From: Cladopsammia gracilis
Taxonomy: Eukaryota > Cnidaria > Anthozoa > Scleractinia > Dendrophylliidae
Length of the DNA: 64,000 nt
Assembly: GCA_022457155.1 (NCBI GenBank)
Contig: JAJGOT010000358.1
Location: forward strand, 369,501 to 433,500
Direction of reading: 5' to 3'
Both the position numbers and the translations under genes were made by a program. A model generated the notes under the pieces. The model did not search any database, was not told the origin of the DNA, and worked only from the letters and a program-made list of their open reading frames with translations. Positions 49,666 through 61,445 of this stretch are shown in pieces (the first letter of the stretch is position 1; each line of letters opens with the position of its first letter).

Positions 49666-49871
49666 CCCTTTCACTCCCAAGAGTGCCAAACATCAAAATT
49701 CAAGAAAATTCCCAAATTTCATTTTGCGAAATATTGAAAAACAAATGGCACCATGCAAATGTACTGCCAAAGAGGTTTCATCTGAATGGTCACACCATAG
49801 GATTTCGTCCACAGACTCAAAAGTTATAACTACACAACATGTCTCCATAATTGACTCTGGGAGTAAAATGG
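49666..49871. mobile_element. TTAA MITE abutting a stop codon
   Basis: TTAA copies lie at 49662-49665 and 49872-49875. The ends are CCCTTTCACTCCCAAGAG and the complement of CCATTTTACTCCCAGAG. It contains one unit of the dispersed ATGGCACCATGCAAATGTAC / AATGGTCACACCATAGG repeat. The right TTAA contains the TAA stop (49874-49872, minus) of the neighbouring gene. Confidence 0.8.
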
Positions 49872-52800
49872 TTAAGGCGCGCTTTTGCTTCGGAAGTGAC
49901 CAAAGTCTTGTGACTCTTTACGGTGACCAATCCGACCAGCTGCTTTCTTGATGGTGGCGTTGTCTTTTCGATGCTGACTTGGCAACTCGTAAAAGGAATA
50001 TGTAAATGCACTCGTTACCGGAAGTCTGTGAATGTAGTTTAATTCTGCTAATGATATAAGCGGCTTAGTCTTTTCTACTCTTTTAAATAGTCTTTTGGTA
50101 TTTCTTTCCGGTACACTCTGCTTTTTCTGCGCTTGCGCGGGAAGTGTTGTAATGCTGCGCTCTGGTACTGCGGCTTCCAGTGGCGGTAATTCATCAACGC
50201 ATTCAGAGAGATTCTCAACAGCTTTACTTTCGTCGCATTCCGGTTCAGGCGTTTCTTTTCTTTTCTGTGAAGGTCGCACGGAGTGCTTGCTCCTCACTGT
50301 TGAGTCCCATAGCAAAGCACTACTCGCTTCCGTCAGAGAGATGCGCGCCTGGCTCAACCTGGCATGTGAGTCATACATCGTGTTAGCATCAGCAAATGAC
50401 GCCGTCACGTGACTCAGTGAAGGGCGTGAAGGGCTTCCTTGACCCATTGTGATGACTTTGCTATGGTAGTTCCTAGGCCTCTGGACGTTATCTCTCTTCT
50501 CCTTTTTTCTTATTTGGCGGCGTGCCCTGTTGGACTTGGTGCCTGTTCCGTCATCGTCATAGTCATCATTTCCAAGGGAACCGTGAGATATCTTGTCATC
50601 TAAGTCTGAAAAATACCAAGGACGTAAAGTCTAACATTTCATGTAAATATTAAACCGAAGAGGAAGTGTGTTTCATCAGGATATCCAAACATCGAGAAGT
50701 AGGCAGAAAAAGAAAACGAGGCGCGCGCAGCCGAGTATTTTTAACCTACTTCGAGGTGTAAACTTCAGGAATACCTGATGAAGCACTTGCCGGTGGCGAA
50801 TGGTAAATCTGAGACTCGCCGAGACGCCAAGACCCTTCTTTCAAAATTCGAGACCGAGACCGCAGCTAAGTTATAAAATCCGAGCCCGAGACCCAATGCG
50901 AGAAAAAACCGAGCCCGAGACTCAGTGCCAAAAATATCCTACTCACCTATCAAACAACAAACAAGGATGAACAATGAGAATGCTTGACAAAAGTATGCGA
51001 GACTCCGAGACCTTGAGGGAAAAAAAATCCGAGACTCCGAGACAGAAAAAGCATCAGCCAAACGAGACTTTGAGACTTAAAATAAAAACTGCCGAGATTT
51101 CGAGGCCGGACCAAAATTTTCCGAGACCCACGATTTTGAAGGTACCATTCGCCACCCCTAGTACTCTTTCGGCAACGTGCCCTGTTAGACTTAGTGCCTG
51201 TTCCGTCATTGTCATTAACGTCATAAATGCTGGCATCGTTTCCGAGGGAATCGTAAGATATCTTTTCATCTAAGTCTGAAAAATACCAAGGACGTAAAAT
51301 TTTAACATTTCATGTAAATATCAAACCGAAGAGCCGAGAGTGTTTCATCAGGATATCCAAACACTACAGCTTTTAGCAACATAATTAAATGATGCATTTT
51401 GAGAACATTTTTTTAGTACATATGTAATTAACATAGTGACCTAGTGATTTTACATTCCTATTACTTTAGTTAATTTATCAATTTTATTATGTATTTCTCA
51501 TTAAATAAGGTAACTTATAGGCACGGCTCTCAGGAAGATCATATGTACAATGGAGAAACCGTGATTAAATAAAGATTATATATTTATGCATGTATGTATG
51601 TACCGATAAGTGGGCTGAATAAACGAGGCGCATCTGCAGCCGATTTTTTTAATCCACTTCGACGTGTAAACTAGAATACATGATGAAAGACCCTTTCGAG
51701 TGTTTGATACAGCTTAAATACAGAGGAAACGAAAGAGTAAAATCGTTAAATCTATACTATTTAAAATAGGGTTTCCCAACCATCGCCACCCTTAGGATTG
51801 TCTTTCTTCAAACTTGATGAGTTATTTTTGAATTTGAGAAGTGACTAATCTTTATAGGCCCACCTTTATCCAAAATACCGTGCGTGCCGTAATCACTTTC
51901 TATGCTTACATGCGTGAAACCAATCACATCACGCGTATGAACAAAGGAGAATTTCAAAACAAAAACAAACGACCGCAACCAACATATTTTGGGTTAAGGT
52001 TGGCCTTTAACGTAACGTCATGGAGCATTCTACCGCAGGACACCCAATCATTACGCTTGGGTGTCCTGTGAGCGAACTCCTGCGATGATCATAGATATTT
52101 TCCCTGGACTTCTCAAACTCATTAATAATTCATTAAATTGGAACAAAGAAAATCATAAAGGTGACGGTGGTTTGGAAAACCGATGTTAATCAGCATAGAT
52201 GCGGATGATTTTTTCCTTTGTTTTCTCTGTATATAACGATCAGTTTGAGAAGCTATATCAATATCCTAAATCTTCGTGATTTTTTCCTGAAATTTATCTG
52301 GGAGCATGTGATGTGCTTAATTAGTCTTTTACCCAAACAAATATGGACTTCTTTACTCACGTAAATCACCCCCTCGTGGACTATATCTTGTTCAGTCAAG
52401 GAAAAGAAGACTTTTACCCTCACTATCAACGAAGTTGTTGGTTTTTCTTTTTTCGCATGTACAAGAATCGTCACAAGTGCGATTTTCAACGAACGCTGGC
52501 GACGCTGAAATTTATAAAACTCGCATATATATCACCCGTGCAGGCGAAAATCGCTTGTCTATTTGCGACTTCTTACATAAGACTAAACTAAAGATAAAAT
52601 CAAACAGAAGCAAGGCTGATACTACGTAGAACATTTAAAGGGGCTATGTCGCAAGGTGAGTCTGCGCAATGAGTTCCTGTCATGTGACGTCACCTGACGT
52701 CACACATGTCAAATTTCTATTGTTCCCTCCCGGATCGCGGCAAGTTTTATCGCGCTTGCACTCGTATCGAGCCACGCGAGGTAAACAAACACACCATCGA

Positions 52801-55800
52801 TTTTGCTTTTAAATTTCTCCCCAACTTCCACCACTTCTGGAAGACATCGAATTTTTCGAAGGTACGACTAACAAATCGCAGAAATAATTTACCAAAACTC
52901 TAGCCAAGTAAATACTCTAACTAATTTGTAAACTTGACATCTATCCTTCCACGCAATACGACGAGATGCAGAACGGATTGCAGCAAATTCGACAATAATG
53001 GCCGCCAACTTGATAAAAAGCCACCGGACGTTTTTCAAGTTGTTGGTACCCAGTACTCACCCGCCATCCTCGCGACATAGCCCCTTTAACACGACAACGA
53101 CATGATAGAGCCCAAACCGAAAGCAAAAATGCAACCATGGACAGCTCTTTTCACCTGGTTAGGTATCGTCAGCAAGGTGTAGCAGCAAAACGATAGATCG
53201 TGCTGACGAGACCCAACCGGGTCGAAACAGCTGTCCACGGTTGCGTTTTGGCTTTTAGTCTGTGCTCTATCATGTCGTTGTCGCGTTAAATGTTCTGCGC
53301 AGTATGAGCCTTGCTTTTGCAGCTTTTGTTTGATTTTATCTCTATTTTTGGCTGACTAAATCTCTCCAGATCCTACGTACACCAGCAGCATTTTCGTTTA
53401 CGGTCCTTTGCTTCTTATAAACTAAAGATAACTAAGAGAGAACAAAGATAAGATTCGTTTTCTCCACAATCTCTCAGTACGACGTCTACTAAACACTACT
53501 CACTGGAAAATGACGCATCCTTCCGAGAACGCGCACTGCCCATTGCCCTGCTGTACTTTCGTAACATCGAGGTTCGTGAATCAATCACGTGCGGGCCACG
53601 TGCGATATCTGACATGTACGATGTGCGCGAATCTGACATATGCGTGCGACTGGAACCCGTTCTAGGAGCTCGCACTTGTCCCCAGTTTTCCTCATCAGAA
53701 TCACCGTCGTTATACGAGTAAAATGACGAGCTGTTATTGGGTACAGAGAAGGAATTTTGTCCCAGCCTCTGGAAGGGAGTATCTGGTTGTCCTGTTCTGT
53801 ACTTTGCAGAAGGATTCATCTTGCTAGAGCGCCGTTGACTTTGCAGCTAGAACAAGGAGAGTGCAGAATTTGTAAATGTTTTACGCTAGAGTTGTAAAAT
53901 ATGATTCAAATAAACATTTTACTGCGTTTGGATATTAAAATATATTTTTTTCACCAAACAAAGATGAAAAAAGCAATTTTTCCTTTTTTTAAAATACCTC
54001 GTTCTACTTATGGCGTCATTTTCGTTACCATAGCAACTAATTATAACCAAATTTGCAAAAGTAAGCAAACCGCAGCAAAGACGGCATAAGCCGACAATAA
54101 ATGCTCTTGAAAAAATTCTGAGAAAAACCTTAACGGAGAATGGGTGGCATCCATCCCCCTATAGATGGTTTTCACTCACGTGACCTTCTGTCCTGTGGGA
54201 CTCAAATGACAATGGCCATGGCGGCCATGTTGGTGCAAATGACAAACGAAGTTCATTAAAATTCTTTTGTAGGCGTGCACCATCATGGCTGCTGTGACGT
54301 AATGTGAAAACCACCCAATTTATGTCGTAGGTCAGAGGGTTACTGCGCCTTTCAATAACAAAACCATAACTAAGGTTTACGTGCTGCGTTGCCATGTATA
54401 CATATGGCGACAAACATTGGAACCCTGAACGCAGAAACTGACAAAATGGATCGAAACCTCCCCGGGGACTCCTCTATAAAAATGACCGGGGTGCTCGTCG
54501 TAAAATTTCGAAAAACACCCTAAAAGGTACCAGAATCTCGTTTGATAGGCGTGACTCAAATACATGTTTACTCCTAAGAGGTACCAATTTTATACAACAC
54601 AAGACATTTTCTGTCATATTTTTTCAGCTCAATAACCTAAAAGGTATTACGATAATTCTAACCATGGTCATTTTAGATTTCAGCACCCTAAGCGGTACTA
54701 ATCTACAAATTTTGACCCCTAAAAGGGACGACGAGCACCGCCGTCACTTTGTTTCATATCGGATACCCCCCCCCCCCCCCCCGCCCCCCCCCCCCCCCCC
54801 CCCCCCCCGAGACGTTTTTTCTGTTTTCCGCTATGATATTTGCGGCAGTAAAAAGCGAAACATTTGGTTGAGCTTTGAACTTCTGAGAGTTCGTGTGTTA
54901 TTGAAAGGCGCAGTTACGTTCCTATGAAACATTTTATTACATCCATTTTGAAATCACTGGTGATTCTTGCAATATGATTGGCTCTCAGCAGAGAGATTTA
55001 TTTCCGAATCGCACTATTTTTTGCTCAGTCTAAATCGCTCTTTGTTCTACCTAAATCGCACTATTTTTTGCTCTAAATCGCATCTTTTCTCTAAATTGTA
55101 TCTTGACACATGACGTCTAAGTCTTTCTGTTTTGCATACAAAATGAGATGTAAAAGGCTTTCCGGTTCCGCTTCTTTACAAACCGGCTACTGGATCAATA
55201 AAATATTGGTACTGACTAAAATCCTTATTTGGGCAATTAAATTGTGCATTTTGAAATGGATGTAATGAAGCGGTAATTGAACTTTGTGTCGTGCAATTTT
55301 GGTTTGAAATCATACTTGTGATTTCGAATCGAACTCGCGCTGAGCGCTCCTTCGATTTTGAAATCGCGCGTTTGATTTCAGACCAAATTGCACTCCACTC
55401 AGTTCATTTACCATTATTAATGACTGATCCCTCGGGAAACAAAAAGATTCCGAGGGAAACAAAATTCACTTTTTCCAGGGGGTTCAGTCATTAAGTGATT
55501 TGTTATATAACTTTCTTCGTCGTGGAATAAAAATACAGTTTGGAAAACGCGCCGAGCACTCGCAGTATTATATAACATCCATCGCATCATAATCATGTCC
55601 CTTTTGTCACTGTCTGATCACGTGCACCAGTGGGCAACAGTGCACTGTTACCCTCTGACGTCAAAAATGTTACCCGCTTTCGCAAATGTTGCCCGCTTAG
55701 GACAATTGGCGGGAAACAGTTTGTTTGTTAGATGTCATGTGACCATGAATCAACCAATAAACGCGCGCGTTGTATTGAGAAAAACTCAAGCCATACAGCA

Positions 55801-58800
55801 ATCATATTTGTTGTCACTTACTTCTTTGTAAGCTAAGACATCACTATGTGATCTTGATGTAGAAAAGCCCTCTTCATCTGAATCAGCAGAGGACATCATG
55901 GAATGCCTCCATCCACTGGCAAAGGACATTCCCTCAGCTAAAAGTAGGAAGGAGGAAATTTTACTCAGAAGATAATGTTCCTTTTTTTCACGACACATCG
56001 GATATGATGTATCTACGAAGTAATTGTAGTCCAGATCCAATAGGAATTTTAATTTAGAATGTTGGTTTTTGTGGAACGTGAAAACCAAGATAACCCAGAA
56101 AAAAACTGAAAGTAAGGGAAGAGAAGCTATTGCGCCGGCTACGATATTATTTACATATACTGTATAAGAAAGAGGCACGAGTTGCGGCTCATTTTCAAAC
56201 TTGGTACCAGTCAGCCGCGCGGCCTTAATTCGGACTTCCGGTTTATTTAAGGCACGCGCACTGTTTTCAAATGGCGCGTTATACAAGAACAGAACAGCCA
56301 ACCGTTTAAAAAAATTAAATGATATCCCGCTGAAGAAGGGCTAAGCCTTAAACGTCTGGAATAATGTCTGATTTTTAGCACTTTTCAACATTAACATTTT
56401 CCGTTATTTATTGTGTCACAATTGCCACGCATTTTTATGTTTACTTTTTGTTTAACTATTTTAATGTATTTGCTGGATTGTCTGCCTCTGTTCTTATTGG
56501 CCAGAGTAATTGCTTTGTTTTGTTTTTATCACACTTAACTGAAAACCGCTATAATATCCAGGATTAATAATACTTACGAATGTCATCAGAGTTATTGATG
56601 TCACCAATGGTTTTTACTGTTGAGTGCCTTCTGTCATTCGCTGTATTCTCACTGTGCATTTCTCTGTCCATAAGGTTATCATAACTTTCTGAAGTTTCAT
56701 TGCTACCGTCAACAGTATGTGAGGTCCTTTTCGTATTAGACGCAGCTTGTTTTTGTCTTCTCTTCCTTTTCAACCGAAGTAACGCTAACAGTTTTTCTCT
56801 CATCCGCTCAGGCAGGTCTTTGACTTTCATAGAGTCCAACATCCATAAGTTTAAAATGGATCTCACAGATAATTTGACATTGTAGCTGGTTACTGTATTT
56901 CCTTCTCCTATTTCTGTTGCACTACTCGAAGGTGTTTTTAAGTCGCCACAACTATCGCCGCTTTTATCTAAAGTTCTGTTGATATTTACTCTCACAGATG
57001 ATTTGCCATTGATACTTGTAACTGATTTTCCTTCCTCCATTTCTGTTTTACTACTTGAAGGTGTTTTTAAGTCGCCACAACTCTCGCCGCTTTTATCTAA
57101 AGGTTTGTCCATATTTACTCTCACAGATGATTTGCCATTGATACTCGTTTCTGTTTTTCCTTCCTCTTTCTCTGTTTTACTACTTGAAAGTGTTTTTAAG
57201 TCGTCACAACTCTCGCCGCTTTTATTCAATGTTTTGTCCATATTTACTCTCGCAGATGATTTGCCATTGATACTCGTTACTGTTTTTCCTTCCTCTTTTT
57301 CTATTTTAATGCTTGAAGGTGTTTTTAAGTCGCCGCAACTCTCGCCTTCCTCTATTTCTGTTTTACTACTTGAAGGTGTTTTTAAGTCGCCACAACTCTC
57401 GCCGCTTTTATCTAAAGGTTTGTCCATATTTACTCTCACAGATGATTTGCCATTGATACTCGTTTCTGTTTTTCCTTCCTCTTTCTCTGTTTTACTACTT
57501 GAAAGTGTTTTTAAGTCGTCACAACTCTCGCCGCTTTTATTCAATGTTTTGTCCATATTTACTCTCGCAGATGATTTGCCATTGATACTCGTTACTGTTT
57601 TTCCTTCCTCTTTTTCTATTTTAATGCTTGAAGGTGTTTTTAAGTCGCCACAACTCTCGCCTTCCTCTATTTCTGTTTTACTACTTGAAGGTGTTTTTAA
57701 GTCGCCACAACTCTCGCCGCTTTTATCTAAAGGTTTGTCCATATTTACTCTCACAGATGATTTGCCATTGATACTCGTTTCTGTTTTTCCTTCCTCTTTC
57801 TCTGTTTTACCACTTGAAAGTGTTTTTAAGTCGTCACAACTCTCGCCGCTTTTATTCAATGTTTTGTCCATATTTACTCTCGCAGATGATTTGCCATTGA
57901 TACTCGTTACTGTTTTTCCTTCCTCTTTTTCTATTTTAATGCTTGAAGGTGTTTTTAAGTCGCCACAACTCTCGCCTTCCTCTATTTCTGTTTTACTACT
58001 TGAAGGTGTTTTTAAGTCGCCACAACTCTCGCCGCTTTTATCTAAAGGTTTGTCCATATTTACTCTCACAGATGATTTGCCATTGATACTCGTTTCTGTT
58101 TTTCCTTCCTCTTTCTCTGTTTTACTACTTGAAAGTGTTTTTAAGTCGTCACAACTCTCGCCGCTTTTATTCAATGTTTTGTCCATATTTACTCTCGCAG
58201 ATGATTTGCCATTGATACTCGTTACTGTTTTTCCTTCCTCTTTTTCTATTTTAATGCTTGAAGGTGTTTTTAAGTCGCCACTACTCTCGTCTTCCTCTAT
58301 TTCTGTTTCACTACTTGAAGGTGTTTTTAAGTCGTCACAACTCTCACCCCTTTTATCTAATGTTTTGTCCACATTTACTCTCACAGATGATTTGCCATTG
58401 ATACTCGTTACTGTTTTTCCTTTCTCTGATTCTATTTTACTACTTGAAGGTATTTTTAAGTCGCCACAACTCTCGCCGCTTTTATCTAAAGGTTTGCCCA
58501 TATTTAATCTCCCAGATGATTTGCCATTGATACTCGTTTCTGTTTTTCCTTCCTCTTTCTCTGTTTTACTACTTGAAAGTGTTTTAAAGTCGTCACAACT
58601 CTCGCCGCTTTTATTCAATGTTTTGTCCATATTTACTCTCGCAGATGATTTGCCATTGATACTCGTTACTGTTTTTCCTTCCTCTTTTTCTGTTTTACTA
58701 CTTGAAGGAGTTTTAAAGTCGCCACAACTCTCGCCGCCTTTATTCAATGTTTCGTCCATATTTACTCTCACAGATAATTTGCCATTGATACTCGTTACTG

Positions 58801-59579
58801 TTTTTCCTTCCCCTATTTCTGTTTTACTACTTGAAGGTGTTTTTAAGTCCCCACAACTCTCGCCGCTTTTATTCGATGTTTTATCCATATTTACTCTCAC
58901 AGATAATTTGCCATTGATACTCGTTACTGTTTTTCCTTCCCCTATTTCTGTTTTACTACTTGAAGGTGTTTTTAAGTCCCCACAACTCTCGCCGCTTTTA
59001 TTCGATGTTTTATCCATATTTACTCTCACAGATAATTTGCCATTGATGCTCGTTACTGTTTTTCCTTCCCCTATTTCTGTTTTACTACTTGAAGGTGTTT
59101 TTAAGTCGCCATAACTCTCGCCGCTTTTATCTAATGTTTTGTTCATATTTACTCTCACAGATGATTTGCCGCTGAAGCTCGTTATCGTTTTTCCTTTTCC
59201 TATTTCTATTTTACTACTTGAAGGTGTTTTTAAGTCGCCACAACTCTCGCCGCTTTCATCTAAAGTTTTGTTGATATTTACTCTGGCAAATTTATTGTAC
59301 TGATCTTCGTTAAAGCCGAGAGCTTCTGCCACGGTTTTCACACAAGTCTCCTTGTCCAACGTTTGCGTGTCAGCGAGTTCTTTAAACACTTCCATGATCG
59401 TAGCGGAGTCGATCTCTGAGAGTTTCATATTCTCAAGCATTGCCTCATCAAACGCCTTGTCAGCGTTAGAGTAAGACTGGGGAGAAATGATGCTTTGAAG
59501 AGTGTCCTCGGAGGTATTTTCGTCTATTTGATCGAGAACAGTTCCACTTCCGGAAACTATGAACCCTTCTTTTATGTCT
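49872..59579 (-). CDS. repeat-containing single-pass membrane protein, 3' four exons
   Basis: Phase-consistent minus-strand exons are 59579-56578 (3002 bases), 56159-55822, 53846-53504 and 50605-49872, ending in TAA. The large exon begins with a helical segment (MLENMKLSEIDS...TVAEALGFNEDQY, vaguely EF-hand-like). It then carries about 2.3 kb of in-frame repeats (43-residue unit: RVNMDKTLDKSGESCGDLKT, PSSSKTEIEEGKTVTSINGK) and a lysine/arginine-rich end (RLKRKRRQK). The next exon encodes a membrane helix (IVAGAIASLPLLSVFFWVILVF). The last two encode a serine/arginine-rich tail. The gene starts upstream, so no signal peptide is seen. Orientation would put the repeats outside the cell or in a lumen, which is an inference. 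I do not recognise the family. The TM-exon acceptor (TTATACAG) is modest but in phase. Confidence 0.7.
50510..50690. repeat. duplicated exon block, functional copy
   Basis: The start of the last exon of the minus-strand gene, its acceptor (TTTTTCAG) and about 80 bases of intron recur at 51165-51355, 655 bases away and in the same orientation. Confidence 0.8.
50789..51163. mobile_element. MITE with CCGAGAC repeats
   Basis: GGTGGCGAATGGTA at the left end is answered by the complement at 51145-51160. The interior is low-complexity (CCGAGAC, GAGACTC). It lies between the two copies of the exon block and interrupts the upstream copy's exon. Confidence 0.65.
51165..51275 (-). pseudogene. duplicate of the terminal exon's 5' part
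   Basis: A minus-strand copy of the acceptor and the first ~110 bases of the last exon encodes a peptide starting LDEKISYDSLGND and containing TGTKSNRAR. Compared with the functional exon it has a small insertion (DASIYDVND). It then runs into the MITE at 51163 instead of continuing. No good donor is seen, so it is either a decayed exon or a poison/alternative terminal exon. Confidence 0.55.
52639..53085. mobile_element. TTAA MITE (AGGGGCTATGTCGC ends)
   Basis: TTAA copies lie at 52635-52638 and 53086-53089. The ends AGGGGCTATGTCGC(A/G)AGG are inverted repeats. It includes a CCTGACGTCACA-like motif and has no coding frame. It shares its right TTAA with the next element. Confidence 0.8.
53090..53285. 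mobile_element. TTAA palindromic element with hammerhead-like core
   Basis: TTAA copies lie at 53086-53089 and 53286-53289. The ends are C(A/G)CGACAACGACATGATAGAG and its inverted copy. The arms extend about 70 bases, to GGACAGCT / AGCTGTCC. The loop holds the ribozyme-like sequence at 53203-53228. Confidence 0.8.
53203..53228 (+). ncRNA. hammerhead-ribozyme-like motif
   Basis: CTGACGA, a perfect five-pair hairpin GACCC-AACC-GGGTC, then GAAAC. This matches the CUGANGA / helix II / GAAA core exactly. The flanking palindrome arms (GGACAGCT with AGCTGTCC) are placed where helix III would form. The 16.2-15.2 pair looks mismatched and helix I is weak, so catalytic activity is uncertain. Confidence 0.5.
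53960..54130. repeat. dispersed repeat fragment in an intron of the minus-strand gene
   Basis: TACCATAGCAAC, TAAGCAAACCGCAGCAAAGA and GGCATAAG match the 17870-17990 block. The rest of 54130-54760 has no supportable gene. Confidence 0.5.
54767..54808. repeat. poly-C tract
   Basis: About 40 C with a single G lie inside an intron of the minus-strand repeat-protein gene. The adjacent proline-run frame is an artefact. Confidence 0.95.
54945..55425. repeat. composite palindromic MITE family, copy 2
   Basis: It has the same two-part layout as 7271-7627: TTACATCCATTTTGAAATC to its inverted counterpart (54945-55272), then a second palindrome. The second part here includes GATTTTGAAATCGCGCG and the TTGCACTCCACTCAGTTCA end. 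Confidence 0.75.
55418..55790. mobile_element. second copy of the 35766-36181 element
   Basis: TAATGACTGATCCCTCGGG, the internal palindrome, CACGTGCACCAGTGGGCAAC and AACGCGCGCGTTGTATTGAG all match the sulfotransferase-intron insertion. It ends about 30 bases from the splice donor of the membrane-helix exon (55822). Confidence 0.75.
56964..59270. repeat. in-frame coding tandem repeat with 315-bp higher-order unit
   Basis: The basic unit is 129 bases (43 codons). A higher-order unit of 315 bases (129 + 186) recurs about four times between roughly 57060 and 58270 with very few differences; older, more diverged 129-base units flank it. All periods are multiples of three. The plus-strand open frame of 711 codons is a by-product of this periodicity. 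Confidence 0.9.
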
Positions 59580-59914
59580 CTGTAAATTGAAGTAAAAGTA
59601 TTAAAACTTGGTACGTCATTTTTTCGCCAATTGTAGCTCGCCCTAGCCCTTTGCTAGATTCTCCGGCGATCAGTTCTTAAAGATTTTGAGGGCCTACCGT
59701 AAAGAGTTACGAAAGTAGCGGTCCCCGTTACAACGGAATAGGCATAATGTTATTTTAATTCTCTCTTTCTCATTGATTATTCGGCATCTCTCGGCATTAT
59801 TGTACAGTAAAACACTAAGCTACTAAGCTATTCCATCTACAGGAGACGTGAGATCTCAGTATAGAATGCACCGTTCTTTCGGGAATTACTAGAAAGGTCC
59901 GAAAATTAACGCTA

Positions 59915-60085
59915 CTTTCGGGTAGCCCGTTACTTTCGGGTAGTCCCGTTACTTTCGGGTAGTCCCGTTACTTTCGGGTAGTCCCGTTACTTTCGGGTAG
60001 TCCCGTTTCTTTCGGGTAGTCCCGTTACTTTCGAGTAGCCCCGTTATTTTCGGGTAGCCGTTACTTTCGGGGAGTCGCTACTTTC
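59915..60085. repeat. 19-bp minisatellite
   Basis: About eight units of TTACTTTCGGGTAGTCCCG lie in the presumed intron upstream of the large repeat exon. Confidence 0.9.
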
Positions 60086-60721
60086 GGAACACTTCAGCAT
60101 TTCATTATTATCGCAAATTAATACTTTTAGGCAGAAAAAGACTTGCAAGAAATGTATTAATCTGTAAGGAAAAGTCACACACGAGCCACAGGGAACCCAC
60201 ACTGCCGGAGCTTAACGCGGTTTCTGTAGTATGTTCTCTGTTGCCTGATTTAGCTTTTCCTGAACAGGGATCCAGTTGATGAGGCCATGTTCGTGGGAGT
60301 AAAATGTCGAACAATTGGGCAGAATTTCGAGACTCGTCAAAGTTTGTTTTAGAACAATTAGAGCAGTTTTCAGTTGAATATGGAAAGTAATTTCGCAATT
60401 GCTTTGGTTTTGCATTACTACGCTCTGTGAATGGCTAAAAAAATTTCGCGCCACTTTCTCGACCAATCAGAAGCAAAACCAAAGCCAATTGTGACTTCCT
60501 CGCACGCGTTTTCCCGCGCTTGGCGAAGGCTGCATGTATTTCCTTTGAGCGCTGATTGGTTCATTGGATTGTCTGCCTCTGTTGTGATTGGCCAGAGTAA
60601 TTACATTGGTTTTGGTTTCACGATACTCAACTGAAAATCGCTCTATCCCAAAGTCTAAAATCTTTATACATGAGCAAAAAAATGGTCGAAGTGCTTTCCC
60701 CTTTTCGGATTTGATGGCATT

Positions 60722-61430
60722 TTGGTCGGCCTGTTATCCGATAAACTAATAAAATGGAGTCACATCTACAAACCCAAGTCTTCTCTTCATCTTCCGCCTT
60801 CTAGCATCAAAGAGAGGTTTCCTGTTGCTGGCCAGATGTATCGGGGGCCCACGAGTTGGTTGACGTGCAAACTGGCAGTTTTCAGGCACGGTTCCAAATT
60901 CAATCCAATTGTCTTTACATCGGGTACAATGAAACAGAGGTGTGCATACAACTCCAGGTATGTAATCTTTGGTTTTTATCTGTGAAAATCAAAATATTTA
61001 TATATTTTTATAATTGGTATGACCTGCTATGATCTTTCGTCAGCACTGGTCGGATGATCTAACGGCAGAGCTCCGAAAGACTCGTGGCGAGCTGGGACAT
61101 TTCATAGGTTCATATATGGCGTGCGTTCTGCAAACTGCTGGGATCACCAATGTTAAAAGGGTCATGTGTGGTGTTAAATGAAGAAATATTGCAAATTTTA
61201 AGCTCGGTATTTACATCCAATATGCATTTGACAAGGGACTATTTACTGTGGCTGCAAAAGATATTATCAAGCAACATATGACATTTTCCATGAGCGAGAC
61301 TGAAACAATAAGGGAGTTGTGCAGCAATTTTGGTATAAAAGTCATAGATCATACAGTTCACTGGATACGGGATATTCAGGCCCCTGCCCCAGCCCCCACC
61401 CCCACCCCAAATCTGTGGTGAAGCTTTTAT
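60722..61430 (+). pseudogene. unassigned protein-like segments
   Basis: Three plus-strand stretches look coding: 60740-60957 (GPTSWLTCKLAVFRHGSKFN, then a GTATGT donor-like end), 61030-61182 (FRQHWSDDLTAELRKTRGEL to a TGA) and 61205-61421 (IYIQYAFDKGLFTVAAKD to a TGA). They are in different frames and separated by stops, and no splice chain works. They may be a degraded gene or transposon. I do not recognise the family. Confidence 0.3.
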
Positions 61431-61445
61431 AACTACTCTTCAAAC

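Noticed and set aside
51841..52071. Plus-strand frame with TYFGLRLAFNVTSWSILPQD.
   Set aside because: It looks slightly like the end of a retroelement reverse transcriptase, but it is too short and lacks conserved residues.
56979..59114. 711-codon plus-strand open frame.
   Set aside because: It is the antisense shadow of the in-frame 43-codon repeat of the minus-strand gene; periods divisible by three keep it open.
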